A stretch of DNA of 64,000 nt from Pirellulales bacterium (GCA_036267355.1 DATAWG010000028.1:1-64000); one strand, 5' to 3'; shown: positions 6,703-16,087, counted from the stretch's first letter. Program-made: numbers and translations. Notes: generated by a model from the letters alone, not told the origin.

Positions 6703-9093
6703 ATGTCCCGGATCAACACGAATATCAGTTCACTACTCGCGCAGACGGCGTTGGCCAATTCACAAACCCAGTTGCAAACCTCCCTCACTCAGTTGAGCAC
6801 CGGTTTCCAGATCAACACCGGCGCCGACAACCCGGCCGGTTTGATCGCCAGCCAAGTGTTGCAAACCAACATCACCGGGGCGAATGCCGCCATCACCAAC
6901 AGCCAGACGGCCGACGAATTGATCGCCACGGCCGATAGCGCCTTGGGCCAGATCAGCTCGCTCTTGGACTCGATCAATGGGCTGGTGTCGAACTCCGCCA
7001 ACACGGGTGCTGAAAGCGCCTCGGAAATCGCGGCCAATCAACTCCAAGTCGACTCTTCGCTCCAAGCCATCGATCAGATCTCGCAAACCACGTCGTTCGG
7101 CGGCGAGAACATTTTGAACGGCAGCCTCAACTTCCTCACCAGCTCGGCCGGCAATGCCCTCACCACGGCCACCGGCACGTTTGGCACCCAAGCCGCCAAC
7201 GCCGAAGCGACCGGCAACTTCGCCGCCTCGCCCGACGCGTCGCTCACCCTGACCGGCACGGCGACGGGCGGCGGTGCAGTGACCTTTACCGCCGCGACCC
7301 CCGGTACGGCGAACGGCTACAGCATCCAATACACCTTCGCGTCAGCCGGCCCGACGTCCGCGTCGATCGACACTAGCGCGAAAACCGTGACGATCAATGT
7401 TGCCAGCGGCGCCACCGCGGCAAGCGTCGTCGCCGCCGTCGCCGCCAGCACGGCAACCTCTGCCGTGTTCAATGCAGCCTCCGCGAGCTCGGGCGCGATT
7501 TTCACTTCGACCGCCGCCAACGGGGCAGCCGTCAGCGGCACAACCGCCGGCGCCGGAACTGCCACGATCGTCCTCTCGGCAACCAATGCCGGCACGGCCT
7601 ATAACGGTGTCAACGTCACGATCACGCAGAACGCTACATCGGCCGGCGCCATCACGGCGACCTATACGACCAGCAGCAAGACGCTGACCTTGAGCACGGT
7701 CGCTTCGACGACGGCGAACCAGATCATCAACAAGATCAACGCCACCGGCCTGTTCAGCGCCAGCACCACGAGCGACGGCACCAGCACGCTGGCCGCCGCG
7801 ACGTTCAGCGGCGTGACCTCGGAAGGGGCCCAGTCGAACCAGATTCAGATCACCGCCGTCAACGGCGGCACGGCCTACAACGGCGTCAACGTCGTGCTCA
7901 CCAGCGGTGCGGCCGCCGGGCACGAAACGGCCAGCTACACCACCAGCACCAAAACGTTGACCATCGCAACGAATGCCAACTCCACCACGAGCGACTTGGT
8001 GACCGCGATCAACAACACCGGCTTGTTCACCGCCAAACCGACCGTCGCCGGAGCAACCGGCTCGTACGCGTTGGGCGCGACTTCGGCGGTGACAGCGGGC
8101 GGGGCGTCGGCCGGTGCCGCGATCAGCAACTTGCAGATCAACCAGGCCAATTTCGGCACGCAAACGTCGCTGGCGGTGAACGTCGATGTAACCCAGCAGG
8201 CCAAGCAAGCCGCGCTGGTCTACTCCGGCGGGGCCCTTGCTTCCGCCACGGTGCTTCAGCTCGGCGGCGACAACGGCTATCAGGTGCTCAACTTCGCGGC
8301 CGGAACCACGATCAGCCAGATCGAATCGGCCGTCAATCAGTCGAGCGATTCGACGGGCGTCAGTGCGTCGGTCAACGGTTCGCAGCTCACGCTGAGTTCG
8401 ACCGACTACGGTTCGAATTCATTCGTGTCGGCCCAGGCCTTGAGCGGTTCGTTCGCCACGCACACGATCAGCGGCAACACCCATACCGATGCCACTTACA
8501 CCACCGGTGTGGATACCGCTGGCACGATCAATGGACAAGAAGCGACCGGCAACGGACTGAGCCTGTCGCTCAACAGCACCGACCTGAACGTCAGTTTCAA
8601 CGTCAACTCGAGCCTGGCCAGCAACACCTCGTTCAGCTTCGACATCACGGGCGGCGGAGCCAACTTCCAGTTGGGACCGAACGTCGTGTCGGCCGAACAG
8701 ATTCGGCTGGGCATCCCCAGCGTCAGCTCCGCCAACTTGGGCGGCACCTCCGGCAGCCTTTATACCCTTCAGTCCGGTGGAGCAAACGCCTTGGCGACCA
8801 ATCCCGACACCGCGTCGGCGATCGTGCAACAGGCCATCAATCAAGTGGCCGACCTGCGAGGTCGGTTGGGTGCGTTCCAGTCCGATACGCTCCAAACCAA
8901 CATCAACGCTCTCACCAACACGGTCAACAACCTGACCTCGGCCCAGAGCAACATCCAGGACACGAACTTCGCCACCGCAACGGCGAACCTGACGCGTGCT
9001 CAAATCCTGGTGCAATCGGGCACGTCGGTCTTGCAAATTGCCAACCAACAGCCGCAGCAAGTGCTCGCCCTGCTGAAGGGCGCCGGCGGCTAA
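6703..9093 (+). CDS. fliC: Flagellin with large repeat-bearing variable domain
   Basis: A 796-residue flagellin. The N-terminal D0/D1 region (1-150) starts MSRINTNISSLLAQTAL and contains the INTGADNPAGLIAS stretch. The C-terminal D0/D1 (about 700-796) ends TSVLQIANQQPQQVLALL. The middle carries three diverged tandem units of about 65-95 residues (roughly 190-270, 295-365 and 385-450), two of which share GTAYNGVNV and a YTTS.KTLT strand. A flagellin-IN-like segment follows at 510-590. The surface domain is thus expanded well beyond a ~280-500-residue flagellin and is rich in Ser/Thr, suitable for glycosylation. I used the ATG at 6703; an in-frame GTG lies at 6694. A strong terminator follows. 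Confidence 0.95.
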   Translation: MSRINTNISSLLAQTALANSQTQLQTSLTQLSTGFQINTGADNPAGLIASQVLQTNITGANAAITNSQTADELIATADSALGQISSLLDSINGLVSNSANTGAESASEIAANQLQVDSSLQAIDQISQTTSFGGENILNGSLNFLTSSAGNALTTATGTFGTQAANAEATGNFAASPDASLTLTGTATGGGAVTFTAATPGTANGYSIQYTFASAGPTSASIDTSAKTVTINVASGATAASVVAAVAASTATSAVFNAASASSGAIFTSTAANGAAVSGTTAGAGTATIVLSATNAGTAYNGVNVTITQNATSAGAITATYTTSSKTLTLSTVASTTANQIINKINATGLFSASTTSDGTSTLAAATFSGVTSEGAQSNQIQITAVNGGTAYNGVNVVLTSGAAAGHETASYTTSTKTLTIATNANSTTSDLVTAINNTGLFTAKPTVAGATGSYALGATSAVTAGGASAGAAISNLQINQANFGTQTSLAVNVDVTQQAKQAALVYSGGALASATVLQLGGDNGYQVLNFAAGTTISQIESAVNQSSDSTGVSASVNGSQLTLSSTDYGSNSFVSAQALSGSFATHTISGNTHTDATYTTGVDTAGTINGQEATGNGLSLSLNSTDLNVSFNVNSSLASNTSFSFDITGGGANFQLGPNVVSAEQIRLGIPSVSSANLGGTSGSLYTLQSGGANALATNPDTASAIVQQAINQVADLRGRLGAFQSDTLQTNINALTNTVNNLTSAQSNIQDTNFATATANLTRAQILVQSGTSVLQIANQQPQQVLALLKGAGG

Positions 9094-9134
9094 TAACCGC
9101 GGCGGCTTGAGACAAGGCGGCTTACGATAAATTG

Positions 9135-9178
9135 CCGGTCCGCCCTTCCTTCGGAATGGGCGGACCGGTTCGTTTTGG
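9135..9178 (+). terminator. Rho-independent terminator of flagellin gene
   Basis: CCGGTCCGCCC (9135-9145) pairs with GGGCGGACCGG (9158-9168), an 11-bp perfect stem with a 12-nt loop, followed by TTCGTTTT. It lies 42 nt after the flagellin stop. Confidence 0.85.
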
Positions 9179-9194
9179 CAGCCGGTTTTTCGAG

Positions 9195-9253
9195 GCGAAA
9201 CCGCAAGCGAGGGTTGCCGCAAAGCGGAGAACGAAGCTCGCTTGCGGTTTCGC
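9195..9253. repeat. Inverted repeat, AAACCGCAAGCG family (copy 1)
   Basis: GCGAAACCGCAAGCGAG (9195-9211) is the perfect reverse complement of 9237-9253, with a 25-nt loop. The same arm recurs at 57651-57713 as an inverted pair and as a single arm near 45357-45374. It lies between the convergent flagellin and glcF genes and may also act as a terminator. Confidence 0.75.
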
Positions 9254-9266
9254 GCATTCGCTCCAG

Positions 9267-10736
9267 TCAAACCGGCGGCCCAACGCCGCGGTAGCTCATA
9301 TCGAGCACGTCGATCGGATGCGCGATCCACAACCGCTCGTTTTGCCGGCGAGCTTCACGGTCAATTTGCAGCAGGCAGCCGGCATTGGCGGTGAGGACGG
9401 CGCGAGCGCCGGTTTTCAAGACATTGGCCAGCTTGCGCCGGCTCAATCGGTCCGACAGTTCCGGCTCGGTCAGATTGTAGGTGCCGGCGGCGCCACAGCA
9501 AATTTCGGTTTCCGGCAAGTCTTTCAACACCAGCCCCGGCACCTGCGCCAGAAGGCGCCGCGGCGCTTGGCGGATTTTCTGAGCATGCGCTAAATGACAC
9601 GCGTCGTGATACGTCGCCACAAGCCCGATTCGCCCGGTTGGAGGCACGATGCCGAGTTGGTCGAGAAACTCGTGAATATCTTGCACCTTGGCGGCGAACG
9701 CAGTCCGGTCGATTTGGCGATCGTCGTGCCAGTGATGGCCGTAATCTTTCAGCATTGCCCCGCATCCCGCCACGTTAACCACGATGGCATCGATCTGTTG
9801 AAAATCGAAGGCCGTAAGATTCGCATCTGCAAATTCACGCGCCGGTTCGCTCGCTCCGGCATGGAAATGGATCGCCCCGCAACAAGCCTGATTTCGCGGC
9901 ACGAGCACATCACAGCCATTTTTTTGCAGCACGCGAGCCGTGGCCCAATGCGTGTGGCGAAACATGGTGTCGGCCACGCAGCCGGTGAATAGCGCCACCC
10001 GTGCCCGCCGCTTACCCTCGGCGGGCAGAAATTCCGGAAGCCGACGGGCCGGCTTTCGCAGCCGCGGAAGCATGCCGGTGAGCCGTTGCAAAGGCTGAGG
10101 AAGGAGCTTTAGCAAGCCGGTCTTTTCGGCTAGCGCGATCAATCCCAATTGCTGCGCAATCCGGGCCGGCCGCAAGAGCCGTCGCATCCGGTCGGGATAC
10201 GGAAACACTCCAAACAGAATCCTGCGACGGAACCAATCGCCGCCTGCCGACGGTTCTAACCTTTCGTGTTTGTCACCGGAAACATCCGGTTCAGCCGGCG
10301 CCGCCCCTGAGAGGTGTTCCGCGGACAATTGCTCCATTGCCACGCGGAAAGGCTCGATCAACCGGCCGTATTGCACGCCCGATGGACAAGCCGTCTCACA
10401 AGCCCGGCAATCGAGACACAAATCGAGGTGCCGGCGAACCGACGCCGTCAATTCCAAGCGACCGTCGGTCACCGCCCGCATCAAATAGATACGTCCGCGC
10501 GGACTATCGTTTTCATCACCGAGTTCGAGATACGTTGGGCAAGCGGACGTGCACAATCCGCAATGCACGCAATCCAGAAATCGCCGATAATCGATTCCTT
10601 CGCCCGGATTCGTGGGCTTGGAACTCCGTAGGTCAAGCTTTCCAGCCTGACTTGCCGGCCGTATCTCGGTCAATGCTCCAACGGCGCCGCTCAAGGGTTC
10701 CGGGGCGCTACTCGAAGGTTTTACCGCACTGCTCAT
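9267..10736 (-). CDS. glcF: Glycolate oxidase iron-sulfur subunit GlcF
   Basis: A 489-residue protein from the ATG at 10736. Two 4Fe-4S ferredoxin motifs, CVHCGLCTSACP (from about residue 56) and CLDCRACETACP (from about 107), are followed by two cysteine-rich CCG domains with NQACCGAIHFHAG and TEICCGAAGTYN. This is the GlcF arrangement, which passes electrons from the flavin subunits to the membrane quinone pool during glycolate-to-glyoxylate oxidation. It is the last gene of glcD-glcE-glcF. The open frame upstream of 10736 lies in glcE and repeat sequence and was rejected. An REP-like palindrome encodes part of the N-terminal linker (about residues 29-37). Confidence 0.9.
   Translation of the reverse strand: MSSAVKPSSSAPEPLSGAVGALTEIRPASQAGKLDLRSSKPTNPGEGIDYRRFLDCVHCGLCTSACPTYLELGDENDSPRGRIYLMRAVTDGRLELTASVRRHLDLCLDCRACETACPSGVQYGRLIEPFRVAMEQLSAEHLSGAAPAEPDVSGDKHERLEPSAGGDWFRRRILFGVFPYPDRMRRLLRPARIAQQLGLIALAEKTGLLKLLPQPLQRLTGMLPRLRKPARRLPEFLPAEGKRRARVALFTGCVADTMFRHTHWATARVLQKNGCDVLVPRNQACCGAIHFHAGASEPAREFADANLTAFDFQQIDAIVVNVAGCGAMLKDYGHHWHDDRQIDRTAFAAKVQDIHEFLDQLGIVPPTGRIGLVATYHDACHLAHAQKIRQAPRRLLAQVPGLVLKDLPETEICCGAAGTYNLTEPELSDRLSRRKLANVLKTGARAVLTANAGCLLQIDREARRQNERLWIAHPIDVLDMSYRGVGPPV
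10628..10651 (+). repeat. REP-like palindrome (GTAG foot, AGGCTTTCCAGCCT type) inside glcF
   Basis: GTAG at 10628 is followed by TCAAGCTTTCCAGCCTGA, an imperfect hairpin. The same type occurs at 10744-10769, 20944-21007 and 41857-41882. Here it is translated as part of the non-conserved N-terminus of GlcF. Confidence 0.6.
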
Positions 10737-10743
10737 AGCGATA

Positions 10744-10769
10744 CCGTCAGGCTCAAAAGCCCGGCCTAC
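10744..10769 (-). repeat. REP-like palindrome forming the glcE stop codon
   Basis: On the minus strand it reads GTAG followed by GCCGGGCTTTTGAGCCTGAC, with a GGCTTTTGAGCC hairpin. The TAG of the GTAG foot is the stop codon of glcE (10768-10766), and the element fills nearly the whole 29-nt gap before glcF. Confidence 0.6.
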
Positions 10770-12079
10770 GAATAAACAAATCTTCCCGGATTCAACAAAT
10801 TCTTCGGATCGAATTGCCGATGGACGGCTTCCATCAGCATAGCAGCCTGGGCGGGGCGGCCCCAGACGGCCTGCCGAGTCAATTCGCTCACTTGCGAACA
10901 CGACAAGATCACGGCGCTGCCGCCGACTTGCTGCGCTGCCGGCTGCAATCGGCCGATCCAAAGCCGCGAAATCCCGCCGCTGGGAAACGACGGCATTCGC
11001 ACCACGATGACGCCGTTGCCGGCGTGGGCCTGCACCGAGCAGTCGGGCTGAATTTCGCCGGCCAGCCGAATCATCTCGATCGTCCGGCTAGCCGGCACGT
11101 TGATCTTTGCCACCAAACCAGCATTGGGGACTGGCTCGTTTTGCGGTGCCTTGGGAGCAAAATGTGGCTGTCCCCCTTCGCGCGCGGCCGGAAACTCCCG
11201 CAGCCGCTTCCACAGCGACTCGGCCCGCTCGGGTGGCAACACATGCGCCGCCACACCGAACGCCCGCCATTCGTCGGCCAGCGTCGCCGTCATCGATTGC
11301 ACTTCGACCGCTGTTCCTTCGAGCGCGATGACCAGTTGACCAAACCCGCTGCCAGTTTGTGCCGGTTCGATTGGCTCGAGCGCCGGCTCGTCCTCCCACG
11401 CCGGTCCGGCAAGAAGCTCGATGGCCGTGGGGCTGGTGCGCGATGCAACCAATCCAGCCAGTAGCTGTTCGGCCTGCTCGTGATCGCGCAATCGGCAGGC
11501 CACGAGTGCCGAACTTTCGGGAAGCGGCTTCACCTTCAGCGTCGCCTGCGTGATGACGCCGATGGTACCCAAAGATCCGACGAGCAGCTTGCAAAAATCG
11601 TAGCCTGCGACATTTTTGACGACTCGCCCGCCCCCTTTGAATTCCATTCCGCGGCCGTCCACCACCGAGATGCCGATCACGTAGTCGCGGATCGTGCCAT
11701 GCCCGTAACGCAAGGGGCCGGAAGCGTTCGTCGCGATGACGCCGCCGAGCGTCGCTCGTTCGGCCTGCGGCACGTCGACCGGCAGGCGTTGCCGCTGCTC
11801 GGCCAGCGCGGCGGCAAGGACCGACATCTTGATGCCGGCTTCGACCGTGATCGTCATATCCCTGGCGGGATAGTCTACGATTCGATCGAGCCGGGCGAGC
11901 GAGAGCCCCAAGCCGGGCGCTCGCGCCGGCAAGCCGTAATCCAGGCTTGTGCCGCCGCCGATCGGATAGAGTGGTGTGCCATCGGCGGACGCCTGCCGCA
12001 GCGCGCCGGCCAGCGCCGCTGAATCGGGCGGCGCGACTGTTCCGGTCAATGGCAAAAGCTCGCTGGCGGTGTGGCTCAT
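10766..12079 (-). CDS. glcE: Glycolate oxidase FAD-binding subunit GlcE
   Basis: A 437-residue FAD-binding type 4 (PCMH) protein. The FAD loop YPIGGGTSLDYG lies near residues 37-48, with LGGVIATNASGPLRYGHG and FKGGGRVVKNVAGYD further on. The C-terminus, DPKNLLNPGRF, is typical of the family. GlcE partners GlcD and GlcF in the glycolate oxidase complex. A ~17-residue segment at about 301-318 (GQPHFAPKAPQNEPVPN) is encoded by a 50-bp palindromic repeat and looks like an in-frame insertion in a loop. The stop codon comes from an REP-like foot. It lies 18 nt downstream of glcD. Confidence 0.9.
   Translation of the reverse strand: MSHTASELLPLTGTVAPPDSAALAGALRQASADGTPLYPIGGGTSLDYGLPARAPGLGLSLARLDRIVDYPARDMTITVEAGIKMSVLAAALAEQRQRLPVDVPQAERATLGGVIATNASGPLRYGHGTIRDYVIGISVVDGRGMEFKGGGRVVKNVAGYDFCKLLVGSLGTIGVITQATLKVKPLPESSALVACRLRDHEQAEQLLAGLVASRTSPTAIELLAGPAWEDEPALEPIEPAQTGSGFGQLVIALEGTAVEVQSMTATLADEWRAFGVAAHVLPPERAESLWKRLREFPAAREGGQPHFAPKAPQNEPVPNAGLVAKINVPASRTIEMIRLAGEIQPDCSVQAHAGNGVIVVRMPSFPSGGISRLWIGRLQPAAQQVGGSAVILSCSQVSELTRQAVWGRPAQAAMLMEAVHRQFDPKNLLNPGRFVYS
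11126..11175. repeat. 50-bp palindromic element inside glcE coding sequence
   Basis: Arms GGGGACTGGCTCGTTTTGC (11126-11144) and the reverse complement GGGGACAGCCACATTTTGC (11157-11175) match at 15 of 19 positions, with a 12-nt loop. It belongs to the same family as 28058-28107, 46961-47012 and 59936-59985. It is translated in frame as part of GlcE. Confidence 0.75.
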
Positions 12080-12097
12080 CGGTCGGCCTGCGGTTTT

Positions 12098-13540
12098 TTA
12101 TAGCGCCGCCCGGCGACCGGGACGGATTTGTTCCATGCCGCAGCCGCCGGCCGTCGGCAACATTTTGCATGGGTTCAGGCGGTTTTCGGGATTGAACGCA
12201 GTCCGCAAGTGCTCCATCGCGGCAAGATCATCGGCGGTAAACATTTTTGCCATGTAGCGAATTTTTTCCACGCCGATCCCATGCTCGCCGGTGACGCTGC
12301 CGCCGCAGTGGATACACTCATCCAGAATTTCGCCGCTGGCTTGAAGCACTCGCTCGATCGCCCCCGGCTCGCGCTCATCGTAAAGAATGATCGGGTGAAT
12401 ATTGCCGTCGCCGGCATGAAACACGTTTACGATCCGCACGCGATGTTTCTCGCCAATCGCAAGAATGCGCCGCAAGATATGAGGCAATTTGGTCCGCGGC
12501 ACCACACCGTCTTGCGTGCAATAGTTCGGGCTCAACCGGCCGATCGCGCCGAAGGCTTGCTTGCGGCTCTTCCACAATAATTGCCGCTCGGTTGCATCGG
12601 CCGCGAACTGCACATTGCGGGCACCGCACTGCCGGCACAACTCGGCCACGACGTCGCGCTGCGCGTCCAGGCCCGCCTCAAGCCCATCCACTTCGATCAG
12701 CAGCACGGCCTGCGCATCGAGCGGAAAACCGAAATGATACGCCTGTTCAACCGCTGCGATGATCCCCTGATCCATCATTTCGATGGCTGCCGGAATGATC
12801 CCCGCGCCGATGATTTGGCTGATCGTGTCGGTGGCTTCATCGATCGTATCGTACACGGCCAGCATCGTCCGGCAGCCCTGGGGATTGCGGGTGAGGCGGA
12901 CCCAGATTTTGGCAACAATCGCGAGCGTCCCTTCGCTGCCGACCAACGCGCCGACCAGATCGAGTCCGGGTGAGTCTTCTGCCGGACCGCCGCACTGGAT
13001 CACGCGCCCGTCGGCCAAGACGGCCTCGAGCCCCAGCACGTGGTTGACCGTCACGCCATATTTCAGCGTATGCGGACCGCCAGAATTGGTCGCCACGTTG
13101 CCGCCGATCGTGCATGCCCCTTGGCTCGATGGATCGGGCGCGTAGTGGTAGCCGGTTCCAGCGAGCGCTTGATTCAGCCAGGCGTTCACCACGCCGGGCT
13201 CGACCACGGCATAGCGATCGCGGAGATTGATCTCCAAGATGCGTTTCATGCGCGTCAGCACGATCATCAGGCCGCCGCCGACCGGCAGGCAACCGCCCGC
13301 CAGACTCGTGCCGGCCCCGCGCGGCACGATCGGGATTTCGTACCTCGCCGCCGCCCGCACCACGCGAGCGACTTCGTCGGTCGAACGCGGAAACGCCGCA
13401 ATATCGGGCGAATTCTTTTCGATCTGATATCCGTCGCACTCGAAAACGAGCAAGTCCGATCCGGCATGCAACACGCCGCTCTGCCCGACGATTGCGCGCA
13501 GTTCGTCGGCAAGCGAAGCAAGAGTCGTGGGAGATCGCAT
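12098..13540 (-). CDS. glcD: Glycolate oxidase subunit GlcD (FAD-linked)
   Basis: About 480 residues. The FAD-binding loop IVPRGAGTSLAGGCLP lies near 70-85, with PDPSSQGACTIGGNVATNSGG further on. The C-terminal FAD-oxidase part ends with NVFHAGDGNIHP, GSVTGEHGIGVEK and the AFNPENRLNPCK motif. This is the catalytic flavoprotein that oxidises glycolate (or a close 2-hydroxy acid such as D-lactate). It is the first gene of glcDEF, and the presence of separate E and F subunits favours glycolate oxidase. The start is uncertain: ATG at 13540 (used) or GTG at 13549, neither with a strong ribosome site. Confidence 0.9.
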   Translation of the reverse strand: MRSPTTLASLADELRAIVGQSGVLHAGSDLLVFECDGYQIEKNSPDIAAFPRSTDEVARVVRAAARYEIPIVPRGAGTSLAGGCLPVGGGLMIVLTRMKRILEINLRDRYAVVEPGVVNAWLNQALAGTGYHYAPDPSSQGACTIGGNVATNSGGPHTLKYGVTVNHVLGLEAVLADGRVIQCGGPAEDSPGLDLVGALVGSEGTLAIVAKIWVRLTRNPQGCRTMLAVYDTIDEATDTISQIIGAGIIPAAIEMMDQGIIAAVEQAYHFGFPLDAQAVLLIEVDGLEAGLDAQRDVVAELCRQCGARNVQFAADATERQLLWKSRKQAFGAIGRLSPNYCTQDGVVPRTKLPHILRRILAIGEKHRVRIVNVFHAGDGNIHPIILYDEREPGAIERVLQASGEILDECIHCGGSVTGEHGIGVEKIRYMAKMFTADDLAAMEHLRTAFNPENRLNPCKMLPTAGGCGMEQIRPGRRAAL

Positions 13541-13631
13541 GACCGGCACCGGGGAAGGCGTGACTCATAGATTATAGAGTCACACGGCGATGCCGCCAGC
13601 GGTGGAGCGATGCGAATCGGTGCCGGTGGTC

Positions 13632-14633
13632 CTACCAGATTTCCGGCACGAATGTCTGGTCGTTGATTGGCGGACGGACGTAGTGGCCTTGGCGAGGCCG
13701 CGGCGGCAGCTTGGCCGGCGTCGGCGTTAGGTCTTTGTAGGGGATCATGCTCAGCAAATGCGCAATGCAATTGAGCCGAGCACATTTTTTCGAATCTGCC
13801 TTGACGACATACCAGGCGGCTTGTTTGATGTCGGTGTGGGCGAACATCGCGTCCTTGGCCATCGAATATTCGATCCATTTCGCCCGCGATTCGACATCCA
13901 TCGGGCTGAGCTTCCAACTGCGCGTCGGGTCCTTCATGCGCTTTTGGAATCGCCGCTCCTGCTCCTCATCGCTGACCGAGAACCAGTATTTGATCAATAT
14001 GATTCCCGATCGGCAGAGCATCCGCTCGAATTCGGGACACGAGCGGAGGAACTCTTGATACTCGCCGTCGCTACAGAATCCCATCACGCGTTCGACGCCG
14101 GCGCGGTTGTACCAACTGCGGTCGAAGAGGACCATTTCGCCGGCGGCGGGAAGGTGCGGCACGTAGCGCTGGAAATACCAGCTCGACTTTTCGCGTTCCG
14201 TGGGCGTGCCCAGCGCGACAACCCGGCAGATACGGGGATTCAAACTTTCGGTGATGCGCTTGATGACCCCGCCTTTTCCGGCAGCGTCGCGTCCCTCGAA
14301 AATCACGACCACTTTCAAGCGCTCGTGCTTGATCCATTCTTGAAGTTTCACCAACTCGATCTGCAGCCGGGCAAGTTCCTTTTCGTAGACCTTTGTGTCG
14401 ACTTTGTGCGGCTTGAGCCGGATATCGCTGGTGCCGAACGTGTCGTCGTCGTTCGGCCTTCCGTCATCACCGTCGGCCGATGGATCGCGATCGAGCAAGC
14501 CAACCTGCGAATTGGCGTTGGCGCCTTCGCCCGCGTGTTTGCCTTTCTTGTGTTGCTTATGCTTTCCCTTTTTCTGCTTCTTGTGCTTCTTGGCGTCAGT
14601 GATTTTTGCGATGTGTTCGGCAATTACGTCCAT
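13632..14633 (-). CDS. ppk2: Polyphosphate kinase 2 (PPK2 family)
   Basis: A 333-residue protein from the ATG at 14633. The Walker A motif GRDAAGKGG is at 114-122 and the Walker B/lid motif LFDRSWYNR at 169-177; the RMKDPTRSWKLSPMD segment is typical of PPK2. These enzymes move phosphate between polyphosphate and nucleotides. Residues 13-34 are an unusual Lys/His-rich tail (repeats of KKGKHKQHKK type), followed by an acidic linker with GDDGRPNDDDT. The basic tail might bind polyphosphate, but this is inference. The longer open frame to 15137 is antisense to the kinase gene upstream and was rejected. Confidence 0.92.
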   Translation of the reverse strand: MDVIAEHIAKITDAKKHKKQKKGKHKQHKKGKHAGEGANANSQVGLLDRDPSADGDDGRPNDDDTFGTSDIRLKPHKVDTKVYEKELARLQIELVKLQEWIKHERLKVVVIFEGRDAAGKGGVIKRITESLNPRICRVVALGTPTEREKSSWYFQRYVPHLPAAGEMVLFDRSWYNRAGVERVMGFCSDGEYQEFLRSCPEFERMLCRSGIILIKYWFSVSDEEQERRFQKRMKDPTRSWKLSPMDVESRAKWIEYSMAKDAMFAHTDIKQAAWYVVKADSKKCARLNCIAHLLSMIPYKDLTPTPAKLPPRPRQGHYVRPPINDQTFVPEIW

Positions 14634-14758
14634 GGATTCACACTCTCTATGTTTTGAGCGATTGGCCGCGCGTGAAATCGACCGTGGCGAATGGGCTGGG
14701 TCGTCAAGGGGCGGAAAAAGCCGATTGCAAACAGTTGGTGGTCCGCCAGGTTGGCAGC

Positions 14759-16087
14759 CTATTCGAACGCGCGGGGTTGGCCGGTCGACTCCAATACGGC
14801 ATCCCACAAATCGCCATGCGGATCGACCGTGTTTCGCTGGCGGATGGCAAGCTGCATGGGAACGTGCACGAATCGCCCGTGCCATCGGCCGACGAGCATC
14901 TCCGTCCGTCCGCACATCGCGGCGTGCACGGCGCCATGCGCCAAGCGGATGCAATAGCCGCTGTCGTAGGCGTTTGCCGGAACGCTTCGGATGGCGTAGC
15001 TGGGGTCGATATATTTTAGGTTTAGTTCGAGGCCCCGGCCGGCGAAATCTTCGGTGATCCGCTGTTTCAAAAGCAATCCCACGTCGTGCAATCGCGGATT
15101 GCCGGAAGCATCGGTTTGGCTGCTCGCCGAGCCGCACAACTCCTGCCCGGCTCCCTCGGCCGCGACGATCACGGCATGCCCGCGCTGCTCGATTCTTTTC
15201 CGCAGCGCCGCGAGCAGGCCGCGTTCTCCGTCGAGGCGAAATGGCACCTCGGGAATGAGCACGAAATCGGCATCGTTGATCGGCAGCGAGGCATAGCAGG
15301 CGATGAAGCCGGATTGCCGGCCCATCAGCTTTACCAGCCCGACGCCGTTCGGGGCCGACTTGGCTTCGACGTGCGCGATGCGAATTACCTTGGCCGCTTC
15401 GGAAAACGCGGTTTGAAAGCCGAAACTATGGTCGATGTACATGATGTCGTTGTCGATCGTCTTCGGGATTCCGACGACCGCGATTTTCTCGCCGCGGTTG
15501 GCGATCTCGGCGGCGATATTGATCGCGCCCCGGATCGTGCCATCGCCGCCGATGATGAACACGATGTTGGTGCACATCCGTTCGAGGCAATCGACCACCT
15601 CGGCGGCATCTTGCTGCCCGCGCGACGTGCCCAGCACCGTTCCGCCCGAGTCGTTGATATCGCTGACGCTCTCGGGCGTAAGATCCAAGACGCTGCGGCC
15701 ATATCGTGCCACGAAGCCCTGGAAACCGTTGGAAAACCCATGGATTCGTCGCACGCCGTAATGAAACCATAGTTCCATCACCAGTGCCCGAATCACATCA
15801 TTGATACCTGGGCAAAGGCCGCCGCAGGTGACGATTCCGACTCGCGTTTTCGAGGCGTCGAAAAAAATCTTCTTTCGCGGTCCCGCCGGCTCGAAAGAGG
15901 GCAGGTTGTCGATTCCGCAGCGCCGCTCGAGCAGCACTGAAACCTTATCGTCGAACAATACTCGGTCCGACTCGTCGACGTTGTGCATCGTCGGCCCACG
16001 GCCATTCAGGCGTTCCGCCAGCGGCGAATCGATCCGGCACGGGCCCAGCGATTTTACGACTAAATCTTGCGGTTCGACCACGACCAT
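14759..16087 (-). CDS. pfkA: ATP-dependent 6-phosphofructokinase (plant-like/group X type)
   Basis: About 442 residues from the ATG at 16087. Key motifs are TCGGLCPGINDVIR (about 87-100), IGGDGTIRGA (179-188) and GIPKTIDNDI (206-215). The Gly in GGDGT, where PPi-dependent enzymes have Asp, favours ATP as phosphate donor, while PKTIDND places it in the plant-like or long bacterial clade rather than with the short E. coli PfkA. It commits fructose 6-phosphate to glycolysis. The N-terminal LGPCRIDSPL fits this clade and supports the chosen start, although GGAG sits only 2 nt before the ATG. It lies 125 nt upstream of ppk2 on the same strand and diverges from the phosphorylase gene. Confidence 0.88.
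   Translation of the reverse strand: MVVVEPQDLVVKSLGPCRIDSPLAERLNGRGPTMHNVDESDRVLFDDKVSVLLERRCGIDNLPSFEPAGPRKKIFFDASKTRVGIVTCGGLCPGINDVIRALVMELWFHYGVRRIHGFSNGFQGFVARYGRSVLDLTPESVSDINDSGGTVLGTSRGQQDAAEVVDCLERMCTNIVFIIGGDGTIRGAINIAAEIANRGEKIAVVGIPKTIDNDIMYIDHSFGFQTAFSEAAKVIRIAHVEAKSAPNGVGLVKLMGRQSGFIACYASLPINDADFVLIPEVPFRLDGERGLLAALRKRIEQRGHAVIVAAEGAGQELCGSASSQTDASGNPRLHDVGLLLKQRITEDFAGRGLELNLKYIDPSYAIRSVPANAYDSGYCIRLAHGAVHAAMCGRTEMLVGRWHGRFVHVPMQLAIRQRNTVDPHGDLWDAVLESTGQPRAFE

Noticed and set aside
7342-8208. Minus-strand frame within flagellin
   Set aside because: Low-complexity shadow of the repeat region.
13632-15137. Longer PPK2 start at 15137
   Set aside because: The extra N-terminus is antisense-frame sequence over the kinase gene pfk; the ATG at 14633 begins the real tail.
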